From assembly GCF_000285535.1 (NCBI RefSeq), contig NZ_HE610985.1:661510-705386 (forward strand): a stretch of DNA of 43,877 bases. Reading direction: 5' to 3'. The number at the start of each line of letters is the position of its first letter. The stretch's first letter is position 1. A program made the position numbers and the translations under genes. The notes under the pieces are model-generated. The model did no database searches and was not told where the DNA came from. It worked only from the letters and a program-made list of their open reading frames with translations. Positions 8,458 to 17,890 of the stretch are shown piece by piece. This DNA is from Bacillus timonensis (GTDB lineage: Bacteria; Bacillota; Bacilli; Bacillales; Bacillaceae_L).

Positions 8458-9626
8458 AATTCATCGACTCCAAGGATAGTATTAGCGATTAAGGATGGTG
8501 AAGCTACAACAATGTCATCTGGAACATTTTGTCCATTCGTTAAATATGCGACACCAACACCAGTATCAGCAATTAAATTTACCATTGCACCATAATTTCC
8601 GGTTTCATCCACTTTTGTAAAAATGAATTGAGATATTGCAATTTTTGAAAATTGTTCATAAATCAATTTCATGTCGTTCATTTTCGATGTTAAAGAAAGC
8701 ACCAAAAACGTCTCCATATCATTCGAAAAATGGATTAGGCTATTTAAGTCGTTAATATATTTTTCATTTCGAAAGTTCCTGCCTGCAGTATCAATGAAAA
8801 CAACATCATAATTTTTATAATTTTCTTTTGCATGTTGGAAATCTTCAAATGAATAACAAACCTCAACAGGTGCTCCTAAAATTTTGGCGTATGTTTTTAA
8901 CTGCTCAATAGCAGCAATACGAAAGGTATCAGTTGTAATAAAGGCAATGCTTTTTTTATCCTTTAACATACAATCAGCTGCCATTTTCGCAATTGTAGTT
9001 GTCTTCCCAACACCCGTAGGACCGACTACATTAATATATTTTTTTTGATAGGATATCCCACCAAACTGAACACCAGAAATCTTTGCAATGATACATTCCT
9101 TGACCCACAATTTAACTGTTTCAAACGAAGCTTTTTCTGAAGCAGAGTACCATTTTCCCTGTAAACTAGTCATGATTTCTTTTCGAATAGAAGAATCAAT
9201 TCCTTGATGATGCAGCAATAAGTTCATGTCCTGTAGTACCCCTGTGTAAGGGCTAATATCTGAGGATAATTCTTTCATGGCTGCTTTTAGTTCTTGAATT
9301 TCTTTCACAAGGTCTGGAGACGATGCATGTTCGTCCTTTGTCTCGTATTGCTTCACCGTTTCACGAACCACTGGTTTCGTTGTTTCAATTTTGACATCGT
9401 TAACTGGTACTTTTCTTTTCTGTTCTTTCGTTTGAACCATTTGATTTCTTGATATTTCTGGGTCAATCGCTGCGATTACTTCAACATTCTTTTTTCGAAA
9501 AAAGCCGAAAAAACCTTGAGTTTGAACGACCTTTGAGTTTAAAATAACTGCTTCACTACCCAATTCAGCACGGATTATTTTCATCGCTTCAGGCATAGAG
9601 GGCGCAACGTATTTTTTTACCTTCAA
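8454..9626 (-). CDS. flhF: Flagellar placement GTPase FlhF (SRP family)
   Basis: This encodes 390 residues, started by TTG at 9626 within the overlapping TTGA of the flhA stop. The first residues MKVKKYVAPSMPEAMKIIRA align with known FlhF starts. After a basic, poorly conserved B-domain comes the NG GTPase core: P-loop [18 protein letters not shown] near residue 195, DTFRIAA, DTAGRN, and TKVDETGNYG. FlhF marks the site of flagellar assembly at the membrane; FlhG stimulates its GTPase. A ribosome site, GGGGTGGTGA, lies inside the end of flhA. Confidence 0.95.
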   Translation of the reverse strand: MKVKKYVAPSMPEAMKIIRAELGSEAVILNSKVVQTQGFFGFFRKKNVEVIAAIDPEISRNQMVQTKEQKRKVPVNDVKIETTKPVVRETVKQYETKDEHASSPDLVKEIQELKAAMKELSSDISPYTGVLQDMNLLLHHQGIDSSIRKEIMTSLQGKWYSASEKASFETVKLWVKECIIAKISGVQFGGISYQKKYINVVGPTGVGKTTTIAKMAADCMLKDKKSIAFITTDTFRIAAIEQLKTYAKILGAPVEVCYSFEDFQHAKENYKNYDVVFIDTAGRNFRNEKYINDLNSLIHFSNDMETFLVLSLTSKMNDMKLIYEQFSKIAISQFIFTKVDETGNYGAMVNLIADTGVGVAYLTNGQNVPDDIVVASPSLIANTILGVDEL

Positions 9627-11659
9627 TCTATATTCACCACCCCAACACTTTGAACTTCAACATTTGCCTCAAGCTCATTATAGGATAACACCGGAACCTG
9701 AGGAAAATAGCGTTCAATCAATTGTCTGACATACATTCTGACCGCTGGTGAGCATAACAAAATTGGAGCTTGTTCTTGGATGCTTACCGTTTCAATTTGC
9801 TTTGCAATTGATTCTATAATTGATTGTGAAACAGTAGGGTCTATTGATAAATAATTTCCATGTTCTGTCTGCTGGACACCATCTGCCACATACTTCTCGA
9901 CTCTACCTGAGAGAGTCACAACCTTCATTGTTTCCCCTTGAACAAGGTATTGGTTTGTTATTTGTCTTGCAAGGGATTGTCTTACATATTCAGTTAACAA
10001 ATCCGTATCAGTCGTCATTCGACCAAAATCAGCTAAAGTTTCAAATATAATCGGAAGGTTGCGAATTGAAACATTTTCTTTCAGTAATTTTGCCAACACC
10101 TTTTGAACATCCCCAACTGATAATGGATTTGGTGTAACTTCTTCCACTAAAATTGGATAGGATTCTTTTAAATGATCAATTAACTGTTTCGTTTCTTGTC
10201 GACCGAGCAATTCATAGGCATTTCTTCTAATGACTTCGGTTATATGTGTGGACACTACAGAAGGCGGATCGACCACCGTATACCCTTGCATCTCTGCCTG
10301 ATCCTTCACCTCTTCGGAAATCCACTTTGCAGGTAGGCCAAAAGAAGGTTCTATTGTATCAATTCCTTCAATCGAATCGTCATCATAACCAGGGCTCATT
10401 GCTAAGAAGTGATCCAGCAAGAGCTCACCTCTCGCCATTTCACTCCCTTTAATTTTCAAGCGATATTCATTCGGTTGTAATTGAATATTATCCCTAATTC
10501 TAACGACAGGTATTACTAAACCCAATTCAATTGCCAATTGTCTACGGATCATAACAATTCGGTCTAAAATATCTCCACCTTGGTTCGTATCTGCTAGTGG
10601 AATCAAACCATAGCCAAACTCAAACTCAATTGGATCAACATTTAAAAGATTAACTACACTTTCAGGGCTCTTTAAATCCTCTACTTGTACTTCCTCTTCC
10701 ATATCAGACTCTAAATCAATCTCTTGATCCTTATTTTTCGAAATCATATAGCCGCCAATTGCTAAAAAACTTGAGATAGAGATTGTTAAAAAATCATGAA
10801 TCGGAGTAAACAATCCCAAAAGAAAAATTGTACCAGCCGTAATATATAGCATTTTCGGATAGGCAAATAATTGCTTAGTTATATCTGAACCTAAATTTCC
10901 TTCTGATGCAGCTCGAGTTACAACAATTCCTGTTGCAGTAGAAATTAATAAGGCAGGGATTTGACTGACGATTCCGTCCCCCACTGTTAAAAGAGTAAAC
11001 TTAGATAGGGCTTCTTGGAACCCTAACCCATGCTGTGTCATTCCAATGATGAAACCAAATATTAAGTTGATAAGTACAATGATAATCCCTGCAATTGCAT
11101 CCCCTTTTACGAATTTACTCGCACCGTCCATTGCTCCGTAAAAGTCAGCCTCCCTGCTTACTTTTTCACGACGCTCACGAGCATCTGTTTCAGAAATCAT
11201 ACCGGCATTTAAATCAGCATCAATACTCATTTGCTTACCTGGCATTGCATCTAATGTAAATCGGGCAGCAACTTCTGATACACGTTCAGAACCTTTTGTA
11301 ATAACAATAAATTGAATGATAATGAGGATTAAAAAGACAACGAATCCAACAACAACATTGCCTCCAACAACAAAGGTACCAAAGGTGTGTACAACTCCAC
11401 CTGCATCCCCTGTTGCAAGAATCGATCTTGTTGTAGAAACGTTTAACCCTAGTCGAAATAAGGTTAAAAGAAGAAGCAATGATGGAAAGATTGAAAATTG
11501 AAGTGGTTCTTGCATATTCATCGAAGTTAGAAGGACCAACAATGCAAGAGATATATTTATGATAATTAAAATGCTTAGCATCCACGAAGGAAATGGGATA
11601 ATAAGCATTGCAACGATTAAGATAACACTTAGTAAAACTGATAAATCTCTTGCACGCAT
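9623..11659 (-). CDS. flhA: Flagellar export gate protein FlhA
   Basis: This encodes 678 residues, standard for the family. The N-terminal half has about eight hydrophobic membrane helices and the conserved FHIPEP-family loop with MPGKQMSIDADLNAGMI and AMDGASKFVKGDAIAGI. The C-terminal cytosolic domain (from about residue 330) docks chaperone-substrate complexes and shows VIPVVRIRDNIQLQPNEYRL and TYVVDPPSVVSTHITE-like signatures. It forms the nonameric export ring of the type III secretion gate. Start ATG follows AAAGGAGAG; the 69-base gap to flhB is one of the larger internal gaps. Confidence 0.97.
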   Translation of the reverse strand: MRARDLSVLLSVILIVAMLIIPFPSWMLSILIIINISLALLVLLTSMNMQEPLQFSIFPSLLLLLTLFRLGLNVSTTRSILATGDAGGVVHTFGTFVVGGNVVVGFVVFLILIIIQFIVITKGSERVSEVAARFTLDAMPGKQMSIDADLNAGMISETDARERREKVSREADFYGAMDGASKFVKGDAIAGIIIVLINLIFGFIIGMTQHGLGFQEALSKFTLLTVGDGIVSQIPALLISTATGIVVTRAASEGNLGSDITKQLFAYPKMLYITAGTIFLLGLFTPIHDFLTISISSFLAIGGYMISKNKDQEIDLESDMEEEVQVEDLKSPESVVNLLNVDPIEFEFGYGLIPLADTNQGGDILDRIVMIRRQLAIELGLVIPVVRIRDNIQLQPNEYRLKIKGSEMARGELLLDHFLAMSPGYDDDSIEGIDTIEPSFGLPAKWISEEVKDQAEMQGYTVVDPPSVVSTHITEVIRRNAYELLGRQETKQLIDHLKESYPILVEEVTPNPLSVGDVQKVLAKLLKENVSIRNLPIIFETLADFGRMTTDTDLLTEYVRQSLARQITNQYLVQGETMKVVTLSGRVEKYVADGVQQTEHGNYLSIDPTVSQSIIESIAKQIETVSIQEQAPILLCSPAVRMYVRQLIERYFPQVPVLSYNELEANVEVQSVGVVNID

Positions 11660-11728
11660 TGTTTTCTCTCCTTTAAGTCAAAAGCACATGTGGTGTTGAG
11701 GTAACTAAAATAAATCCTCAAAAACAAT

Positions 11729-12811
11729 TTATAATTTTTCTTTCAAGCGGTACACATAGGCCAGTATTTCAGCTACCGCCTTAAAATACTCTTCTGGAAT
11801 GGCATCCCCTATATCTGTACTTGCATAAAGAGCCCTTGCAAGTGGTCGGTTTTCAATAGTAGTAATTTCATGCTCTTTTGCAATTTCTTTGATTCGTGCA
11901 GCTACAAAATCTACACCTTTTGCAACAACAAAGGGAGCATCCATTTTTGTATCATCATATTTTAAAGCAATCGCATAGTGAGTTGGGTTTGTTATAATGA
12001 CATCTGCCTTTGGCAACTCTTGCATCATTCGACTCATGGCCATTTCACGTTGTTTTTGCTTAATTTTTGATTTGATTAATGGGTCTCCTTCTGTCTTCTT
12101 ATACTCGTCTTTAATATCTTGCTTTGACATTCTAATGTTTTTTTCAAAATCAAAACGTTGATAGAGATAGTCTAAAAACGATAAGAATAGAAGTGCCCCA
12201 CCAGCAAATAATCCCATCTGGACCGTTAGTTTAGCAAGAACAATTAGAGCTGCGCTGACGGTTTTCTGGGATAAAGATAAAATTTCTTCCAATCGAAACC
12301 AAAGGATTGCACATGTCACGCCACCGACAATTACAATCTTTAAGATGGATTTAATCATTTCAACAAGGGCTCGTATCGAATAAATTCGTTTAAAGCCTTG
12401 GATCGGATCAAGTTTATTTAATTTCATTTGAATTGCTTCCGGTGAAAATAAAAATCCAACTTGCATAAGGTTTGCTGCAATCCCTGCGATGAGGGCAACA
12501 ATCATAATTGGGGCTAAAATAATTGCTGCTTCTATTGATAATTCAATAAAAATTTCTTGAACACTTTGTTCAGTAGGTGTAATTAATAAATAATGACTAA
12601 ATGAATGATTTAAAAATGTTAATACACGGTCAAAAATGAAACCTCCAAAAACGAGGAGAGTAAAAAAGACAGAAAGAAGTAGGATGGCCGTGTTTACATC
12701 TGAACTTTTTGCAACCTGTCCTTTTTTCCTTGATTCTTGTCGTTTTTTAGGAGTGGCTTTTTCTGTTTTTTCACCTGCAAAAAATTGTAGGTCAAGCCGA
12801 ACTAAAGACAT
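11729..12811 (-). CDS. flhB: Flagellar export gate/specificity switch protein FlhB
   Basis: This encodes 360 residues. Four membrane helices lie in the N-terminal half, followed by the cytosolic domain with the self-cleaving NPTH site at residues 275-278 (ITNPTHYAIAL). Cleavage there switches export from rod/hook to filament substrates when FliK measures hook length. The N-terminus LQFFAGEKTEKATPKKRQES is typical. The ATG directly abuts the fliR TAG. A short paralogue of the C-terminal domain, ylqH, lies at 38417-38707. Confidence 0.97.
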   Translation of the reverse strand: MSLVRLDLQFFAGEKTEKATPKKRQESRKKGQVAKSSDVNTAILLLSVFFTLLVFGGFIFDRVLTFLNHSFSHYLLITPTEQSVQEIFIELSIEAAIILAPIMIVALIAGIAANLMQVGFLFSPEAIQMKLNKLDPIQGFKRIYSIRALVEMIKSILKIVIVGGVTCAILWFRLEEILSLSQKTVSAALIVLAKLTVQMGLFAGGALLFLSFLDYLYQRFDFEKNIRMSKQDIKDEYKKTEGDPLIKSKIKQKQREMAMSRMMQELPKADVIITNPTHYAIALKYDDTKMDAPFVVAKGVDFVAARIKEIAKEHEITTIENRPLARALYASTDIGDAIPEEYFKAVAEILAYVYRLKEKL

Positions 12812-13588
12812 CTAGCTTCCCCCTAATAGTTCCATTAATCCTCGCATCGTTAAAACAGCATTGTCTACTAGTTTTCCGACAAGCATAAAAATCATCGACA
12901 TTGCGATAAACAATACAATAAAACTAACCCCAACTTTTAAAGGTAAACCTACTACAAACACATTTAATTGTGGGACTGTTCTCGCTACAATACCTAAGGC
13001 GATGTCTACTAAAAATAAAGCGCCAACGACTGGCATTGACATTTGAAATGCAATAATAAACATTGTGCTAAAAGCCTTTAAAACAAAGGCCACCACATTT
13101 TCATCACCAAAGGGAAGTGTAGCTTGGTCCATTGGGATAAATTCATAACTATAAAAGATACCGTCTAATAATAGATGATGACCATTGATAGCCAATAAAA
13201 ACAAAAGTGCAAATGTATATAGGTATTGTCCCATTAACGGGCTTTGCGCACCAGTATGAGGATCAATTACATTCGCGATAGCAAAACCCATTTGAAAGTC
13301 AATAAATCCCCCTGCAATTTGGATTGCAGCAAAAATCATATAAGCAACTAAGCCGATGAAAAGACCTACCATAGCCTCTTTCAAAACCAACATGATAAAA
13401 AAGCCATCAATTTGGAGTATTGGTTTTTCCATTGATAGGAACATAATCCATGCAAGAAAAAACGCAACCCCAATCCGGTGTGATGTTGGAAGAGTGCGAT
13501 ACGAAAACAAAGGCATGGTCACAAAAAAGCTTGTTACCCTCACTAGAACAAGTAAAAATGCAGGGAAATAAGAATAAACCTCAGTCAT
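12812..13588 (-). CDS. fliR: Flagellar export channel protein FliR
   Basis: This encodes 258 residues, almost wholly hydrophobic, with about six membrane-associated helices. It is part of the FliP-FliQ-FliR export channel at the core of the flagellar type III apparatus. Characteristic stretches include GGFIDFQMGFAIANVIDPHTG near residue 95 and VGALFLVDIALGIVARTVPQLN near 185. The ATG follows GGGTG and lies 4 bases after the fliQ stop; it abuts flhB downstream. Confidence 0.96.
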   Translation of the reverse strand: MTEVYSYFPAFLLVLVRVTSFFVTMPLFSYRTLPTSHRIGVAFFLAWIMFLSMEKPILQIDGFFIMLVLKEAMVGLFIGLVAYMIFAAIQIAGGFIDFQMGFAIANVIDPHTGAQSPLMGQYLYTFALLFLLAINGHHLLLDGIFYSYEFIPMDQATLPFGDENVVAFVLKAFSTMFIIAFQMSMPVVGALFLVDIALGIVARTVPQLNVFVVGLPLKVGVSFIVLFIAMSMIFMLVGKLVDNAVLTMRGLMELLGGS

Positions 13589-13592
13589 TTTT

Positions 13593-13862
13593 TCACCCTA
13601 CAAATCTCGTTAAGTTACTAAAAATATCATGTGTATACGCAAGCATCTTTGAAAGCATCCACGGTCCAAAAAATACCAACCCAAGTAGAACAGAAACGAT
13701 TTTGGGGATGAAAGCCAAAGTTTGTTCTTGAATTTGAGTTGTTGCTTGGAACACACTAACAATTAGTCCGACGACTAATGCAAGTAATAATAGTGGACCA
13801 CATATCATTAAAGTCGTATATACACCCTGTTCTGCCAATGAAATAACTACTTCAGGACTCAA
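13593..13862 (-). CDS. fliQ: Flagellar export channel protein FliQ
   Basis: This encodes 89 residues with two transmembrane helices (about 15-40 and 55-75). It contains the near-invariant VGLIVSVFQATTQIQEQTLA and FIPKIVSVLLGLVFFGPWML. FliQ packs around FliP and FliR in the export channel. The start codon is TTG at 13862, supported by AGGTG 8 bases upstream and by agreement of the N-terminus (MSPEVVISLAEQGVYTTL) with other Bacillus FliQ proteins. Confidence 0.96.
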   Translation of the reverse strand: MSPEVVISLAEQGVYTTLMICGPLLLLALVVGLIVSVFQATTQIQEQTLAFIPKIVSVLLGLVFFGPWMLSKMLAYTHDIFSNLTRFVG

Positions 13863-13879
13863 TTGTGTTCACCTACTTT

Positions 13880-14545
13880 TTAGAAGGTCTGTAATAAAGA
13901 TTTAACAATTAAATACCATCCATCCACAAGGACAAACAAAAGTATTTTAAATGGCAAGGAAATCATTACTGGTGGAAGCATCATCATCCCCATTGACATT
14001 AGGATACTTGCTACAACCATATCAATCACAAGGAACGGAATAAAAATCATAAAGCCGATTTGAAAAGCTGTCTTGAGCTCACTAATTGCAAAGGCTGGTA
14101 CCATTGCTGTTAAAGGAATATCATCAATCGTTTCTGGCCTGTCTGCTCCTGAATAATTTAAAAATAACTCCAAATCTTTTTGGCGGGTATGTTTACTCAT
14201 AAATTCTTTAAACGGAACAGCTGCACGATCATAGGCTTCCTCTAAGTTAATTTCTTCATTAAACAACGGGGTTAATGCCTGCTCATTCACTTGACTAAAT
14301 GTCGGTGCCATCACAAAAAAGGTTAAGAACAATGCTAGTCCTATTAACACCTGATTTGGAGGCATTTGTTGTGTCCCCAAAGACGTTCGAACAAAAGACA
14401 ATACAACAATTATCCTCGTAAAGCTTGTCATAAGGATTAAAATGCTTGGTCCAAGTGAAAGTACAGTTAAAAGAAGAAGAAGTTTTACGGATGTCGAGAC
14501 ATTTTCGGGCGCACTAGTATTAAAAAATTCCATAAATTCATTCAT
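13880..14545 (-). CDS. fliP: Flagellar export channel protein FliP
   Basis: This encodes 221 residues, the same length as B. subtilis FliP. It has membrane helices at about 20-45, 55-80, 160-185 and 190-215. Conserved motifs include MTSFTRIIVVLSFVRTSLGT, PPNQVLIGLALFLTFFVM, and FMIFIPFLVIDMVVASILM. FliP forms the pentameric base of the export channel. The start overlaps the fliO stop by 4 bases, and MNEFMEFFNTS replaces the longer cleaved signal peptide found in Gram-negative FliP. Confidence 0.97.
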   Translation of the reverse strand: MNEFMEFFNTSAPENVSTSVKLLLLLTVLSLGPSILILMTSFTRIIVVLSFVRTSLGTQQMPPNQVLIGLALFLTFFVMAPTFSQVNEQALTPLFNEEINLEEAYDRAAVPFKEFMSKHTRQKDLELFLNYSGADRPETIDDIPLTAMVPAFAISELKTAFQIGFMIFIPFLVIDMVVASILMSMGMMMLPPVMISLPFKILLFVLVDGWYLIVKSLLQTF

Positions 14546-15186
14546 TCTTTACTAGACTCCTTATTTTCAAGTTGCTCGACAATTTTCTTTCTCCCTTGTT
14601 TTAATTCTCCTAATTGTTTTTGGAGCACGGAGGAAAAAGGCTGCTCCCCATTTTTCGCTTCTTTTCTTTTATCAATAAAACGGTTTATGATATCTCTTGG
14701 TTGAATCATGGATTCTAGTGAAGCATTATGTTGTTCAAGTATTTCATTAATCTCTTCCGTGTCTTCGATCTCTGTTAGAAGCTGAATTGTGTCCCCAACT
14801 CCAACGACCAAAACCCGCTCCCCAACCTTCACAATTTGAATGGAGCGGTTTGTACCTAAGCTAGTCCCACCTAAATTCTCAATAAACCTATGCTGGTTAA
14901 ACATTCGATTTCTCTTATTAACAAATTTTAATAAAAAATAGATGAGTGCAATGACAAATAAGGTTGTAAAAATCATTCTAAAAAAATCGCCCGCTGTAAA
15001 TTCATTGGCAGGTTGTGAATTTTCAGTAGGATTGGTTTCCTGCTCATCGTCAATTTGTTTTTCTTGCTTATTAAGTGCGTCATTTACACTTTTATCAATC
15101 TGACCTTCCGCTGCTTGTACAGGGAAAGTGACAAGCAAGGCATGAAAGAAGATAAGTGCAATAACAACTTTTTTTATGTGTTTCAC
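14542..15186 (-). CDS. fliO: Flagellar biosynthesis protein FliO (FliZ of Bacillus)
   Basis: This is a membrane protein of about 214 residues that assists FliP assembly. It has an N-terminal signal-like segment (VVIALIFFHALLVTFPVQAA, plausible cleavage after QA) and then an acidic Gln/Glu-rich extracytoplasmic spacer. One transmembrane helix follows at about residues 70-90 (FFRMIFTTLFVIALIYFLLK), then a cytosolic part with the FliO signature GTSLGTNRSIQIVKVGERVLVVGVGD. I prefer GTG 15186; the upstream in-frame GTG at 15198 is almost on top of the AGGAG site. It is located between cheY and fliP as in B. subtilis. Confidence 0.88.
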   Translation of the reverse strand: MKHIKKVVIALIFFHALLVTFPVQAAEGQIDKSVNDALNKQEKQIDDEQETNPTENSQPANEFTAGDFFRMIFTTLFVIALIYFLLKFVNKRNRMFNQHRFIENLGGTSLGTNRSIQIVKVGERVLVVGVGDTIQLLTEIEDTEEINEILEQHNASLESMIQPRDIINRFIDKRKEAKNGEQPFSSVLQKQLGELKQGRKKIVEQLENKESSKE

Positions 15187-15257
15187 TATTGTTGCCACTC
15201 TCCTGAATTAAATAAGATCATTAATGCTTGTCCGAAGCTTGACTATATTAAATAAAG

Positions 15258-15620
15258 TTAGCTAAGTGTTTTACTTATCGCTTCAATAACACGGTCTGCC
15301 TGGAATGGTTTTACAATAAAATCCTTTGCTCCTGCTTGAATTGCATCTATAACCATTGCTTGCTGCCCCATTGCTGAACACATGATAACTTTTGCATTTG
15401 GATTGATTTTTTTTATCTCTTTTAGTGCTGTTATGCCATCCATCTCGGGCATTGTAATATCCATTGTTACAAGATCTGGTTGGTGTTCTTTATACTTATC
15501 AACTGCTTGAGCACCATCCGCTGCCTCTGCAACAACCTCATAGCCATTTTTTGTTAGGATGTCCTTAATCATCATTCTCATAAATGCTGCATCATCTACA
15601 ATAAGAATTTTATGTGCCAT
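15258..15620 (-). CDS. cheY: Chemotaxis response regulator CheY
   Basis: This encodes 120 residues, a stand-alone receiver domain. The acidic pair is Asp9-Asp10 (ILIVDDAAFMRMM), the phospho-acceptor is Asp54 (LVTMDITMPEMDG), and the switch Lys is Lys104 (DFIVKPFQ). In Bacillus-type chemotaxis CheY-P binds FliM and promotes counter-clockwise smooth swimming; FliY and CheC remove the phosphate. The ATG follows GGGGGCTT. It is placed directly after fliY. Confidence 0.97.
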   Translation of the reverse strand: MAHKILIVDDAAFMRMMIKDILTKNGYEVVAEAADGAQAVDKYKEHQPDLVTMDITMPEMDGITALKEIKKINPNAKVIMCSAMGQQAMVIDAIQAGAKDFIVKPFQADRVIEAISKTLS

Positions 15621-15637
15621 TAGAAAAGCCCCCTGTA

Positions 15638-16855
15638 TTAATTCAATTTTTTAATTCGATCACTTTGGCTAATGATATCCGTTATTCTGACTCCAAAGTT
15701 TTCTTCAATAACGACTACCTCACCTTGGGCGATGAGTTTCCCATTTACTAAAACATCTACTGGCTCACCTGCAAGCTTGTCCAATTCTATTATAGAACCA
15801 GCTGATAATTCAAGAATGTCTTTAATGGATCGTTTCGTTCTACCCAATTCAACAGTAACTTGTAATGGAATATCTAATAACATATTTAAGTTTCTTGATT
15901 CAGCCTCTTGTAAATGAACTGATTCAAATTCCGAAAATAAAGCTGGTTGAATATCAGGCTGTTTTGCCTGGGTACCACCTAAATGCTGTGGACCTGTGTT
16001 TGTAACCGGTTGTTTAAATTCTGGCTGATGAACCTGTTGATTTGGTGGATAGGTTGTACGTTGTTCCTCATGATGTTCAGTAAAGCTTGGTTGTTCAACA
16101 GGAATCTCACTATCTACTTGTTGATTGGGAACCTCCAATGTTGGAGCTACCATGTCCACTTGAGGAGAAAGTAGCTCTCCAACAAGATCTTTTGCGAATT
16201 CAACTGGAACAAGCTGCATGATTGTTGAATCGATTAGTTCCCCGATTTTTAAACGAAACGATATTTTCACTAAAATATCATCTATAGGAAGGTTTTCAGC
16301 ACCCTCACCTTGTTTAATGTCAAGGATATCAATACTTGGTGGTGATATATCAATCTTTTTACTAAAAACAGTCGACATGGAGGTAGCGGCAGAACCCATC
16401 ATTTGATTCATCGCTTCCTGAACAGCACTTAATTGAAGTTCCCCCAAACTCTCCGGAGCTCCAAGACCACTTCCACCAAGCATTAAATCAGCAATAATTG
16501 CTGCATCACTTTGTTTAATTACTAACATATTAGTTCCTGTAAACCCAACGGTATAATTTACATATATTGCGACATACGGATGTGGAAACTCATCTGCTAG
16601 TTCAGAGCTTTGAACAAGTGAAACATTTGGTGTGGTAATTTCCACTTTTTGATTGAGTAATGTAGAAAGGGCAGTTGCCGAACTTCCAAATGATATATTT
16701 CCAATCTCCCCAAGTGCATCCTGTTCAATTAAAGATAAAAAATCCTCTACTAGGGGTTTATTATAATTAGCTACCGTTTCTTCGTTGTCTATGTCTACTG
16801 TACCTCTTAATAGAGCATCAATTTCATCTTGAGATAGCATATTTCCATTATTCAT
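15638..16855 (-). CDS. fliY: Flagellar motor switch phosphatase FliY
   Basis: This encodes about 405 residues. The N-terminus MLSQDEIDALLRG is a FliM-like CheY-P-binding peptide. Two CheC-like phosphatase motifs follow, near residues 50-80 (DALGEIGNISFGSSATALS) and about 145-165 (SAVQEAMNQMMGSAATSMS). A Pro/Gln-rich linker of roughly 80 residues then joins the C-terminal FliN domain (LLDIPLQVTVELGRTKRSIK). It acts as the C-ring subunit and as a CheY-P phosphatase. ATG 16855 is preferred over an in-frame GTG six bases upstream because it gives better spacing to GGGGGG. The end of fliM overlaps the start by 8 bases. Confidence 0.96.
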   Translation of the reverse strand: MNNGNMLSQDEIDALLRGTVDIDNEETVANYNKPLVEDFLSLIEQDALGEIGNISFGSSATALSTLLNQKVEITTPNVSLVQSSELADEFPHPYVAIYVNYTVGFTGTNMLVIKQSDAAIIADLMLGGSGLGAPESLGELQLSAVQEAMNQMMGSAATSMSTVFSKKIDISPPSIDILDIKQGEGAENLPIDDILVKISFRLKIGELIDSTIMQLVPVEFAKDLVGELLSPQVDMVAPTLEVPNQQVDSEIPVEQPSFTEHHEEQRTTYPPNQQVHQPEFKQPVTNTGPQHLGGTQAKQPDIQPALFSEFESVHLQEAESRNLNMLLDIPLQVTVELGRTKRSIKDILELSAGSIIELDKLAGEPVDVLVNGKLIAQGEVVVIEENFGVRITDIISQSDRIKKLN

Positions 16856-17849
16856 CTTCACTGTTCCCCCCTTTAATCTCCTCTAAAATTTGCACGGCTT
16901 GCTTTTTATTAACCCTACCAACCTGAGCATAAAATTTAGGTATACCTTCAACCATTAACTCAATAGGTTGATCAATCATTTTTTCAAGCTTGATTGTATC
17001 GCCTATATCTAATAATAGGAATTCCTGAACTGCAATATCAGCTGAACCTAATTCTGCTACAATTGGCAGTTTCGTATCCTTAAGATTGTGTTTAATGTTA
17101 GAAAGTTCCTCAACATTCCGTTCCTTTTTTGGTGCAGATTGCATCCAGTAATGGGCGGATAATTTAGGAATAATTGGCTCTAAGAATACATGGGGAATGC
17201 AAATATTAATCATCCCACTTGTTTCTCCAATTTGTGTATTAAGTGAAATCACCACTACCGTTTCATTTGGCGAGATCATTTGGAGGAACTGTGGGTTCAC
17301 TTCAAAGTCAGTTAAAATCGGGTCCACTTCAACCAAATTTGCCCATGCTTCTCGCGCTTGATCAAATGCTTTTTCAAACATATTGCTCATTATTTTCGTT
17401 TCAATTTCAGTTAAATTTTCAATTTTGTTATAACTTGTTCCTTTTCCTCCGAGCATTCGATCAAGTATGGCATATGCAATATTAGGGTTTACCTCTAATA
17501 TGATTGGCCCCTCAAGTGGAGGCATTTCAAATACATTTAAAATAGTCATATTTGGAATCGATCGAATGAACTCCTCATATGGCACTTGATCTGCTGTACC
17601 TACAGTTATTTGCACATATGTTCGAAGCTGAGCAGAAAAAAAGGTTGTTAATAATCGTGCAAAGTTTTCATGTATCCTAGTAATACTTCGAATCTGATCC
17701 TTCGAGAAACGAAGTGCCCTTTTAAAATCATATACTTTGACACGACGCTCACTTTCTTCTCTTTTTAATTCTTCTGGGTTCATTTCTCCAGTAGAAAGAG
17801 CTGAAAGCAAGGCGTCTATTTCACTTTGGGATAGTATTTCACCAGGCAA
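16848..17849 (-). CDS. fliM: Flagellar motor switch protein FliM
   Basis: This encodes 333 residues. I place the start at TTG 17849, 6 bases after GGAGGTGG; this gives MPGEILSQSEIDALLSALST, matching other Bacillus FliM N-termini. An upstream in-frame ATG at 17867 would have no ribosome site. Domains are the CheY-P-binding N-terminal peptide, the middle CheC-like domain (YEEFIRSIPNMTILNVFEMP, LDRMLGGKG), and the C-terminal FliN-like domain. It is part of the rotor C-ring with FliG and FliY and sets rotation direction. Confidence 0.96.
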   Translation of the reverse strand: MPGEILSQSEIDALLSALSTGEMNPEELKREESERRVKVYDFKRALRFSKDQIRSITRIHENFARLLTTFFSAQLRTYVQITVGTADQVPYEEFIRSIPNMTILNVFEMPPLEGPIILEVNPNIAYAILDRMLGGKGTSYNKIENLTEIETKIMSNMFEKAFDQAREAWANLVEVDPILTDFEVNPQFLQMISPNETVVVISLNTQIGETSGMINICIPHVFLEPIIPKLSAHYWMQSAPKKERNVEELSNIKHNLKDTKLPIVAELGSADIAVQEFLLLDIGDTIKLEKMIDQPIELMVEGIPKFYAQVGRVNKKQAVQILEEIKGGNSEDE

Positions 17850-17890
17850 GGTTCCACCTCCGCTCATTAAGTACTTAATTTTCTATTATG

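Noticed and set aside
11286-11585. 99-codon minus-strand frame inside flhA
   Set aside because: It is an alternative frame within well-conserved flhA with Cys/Tyr/Trp-rich nonsense sequence.
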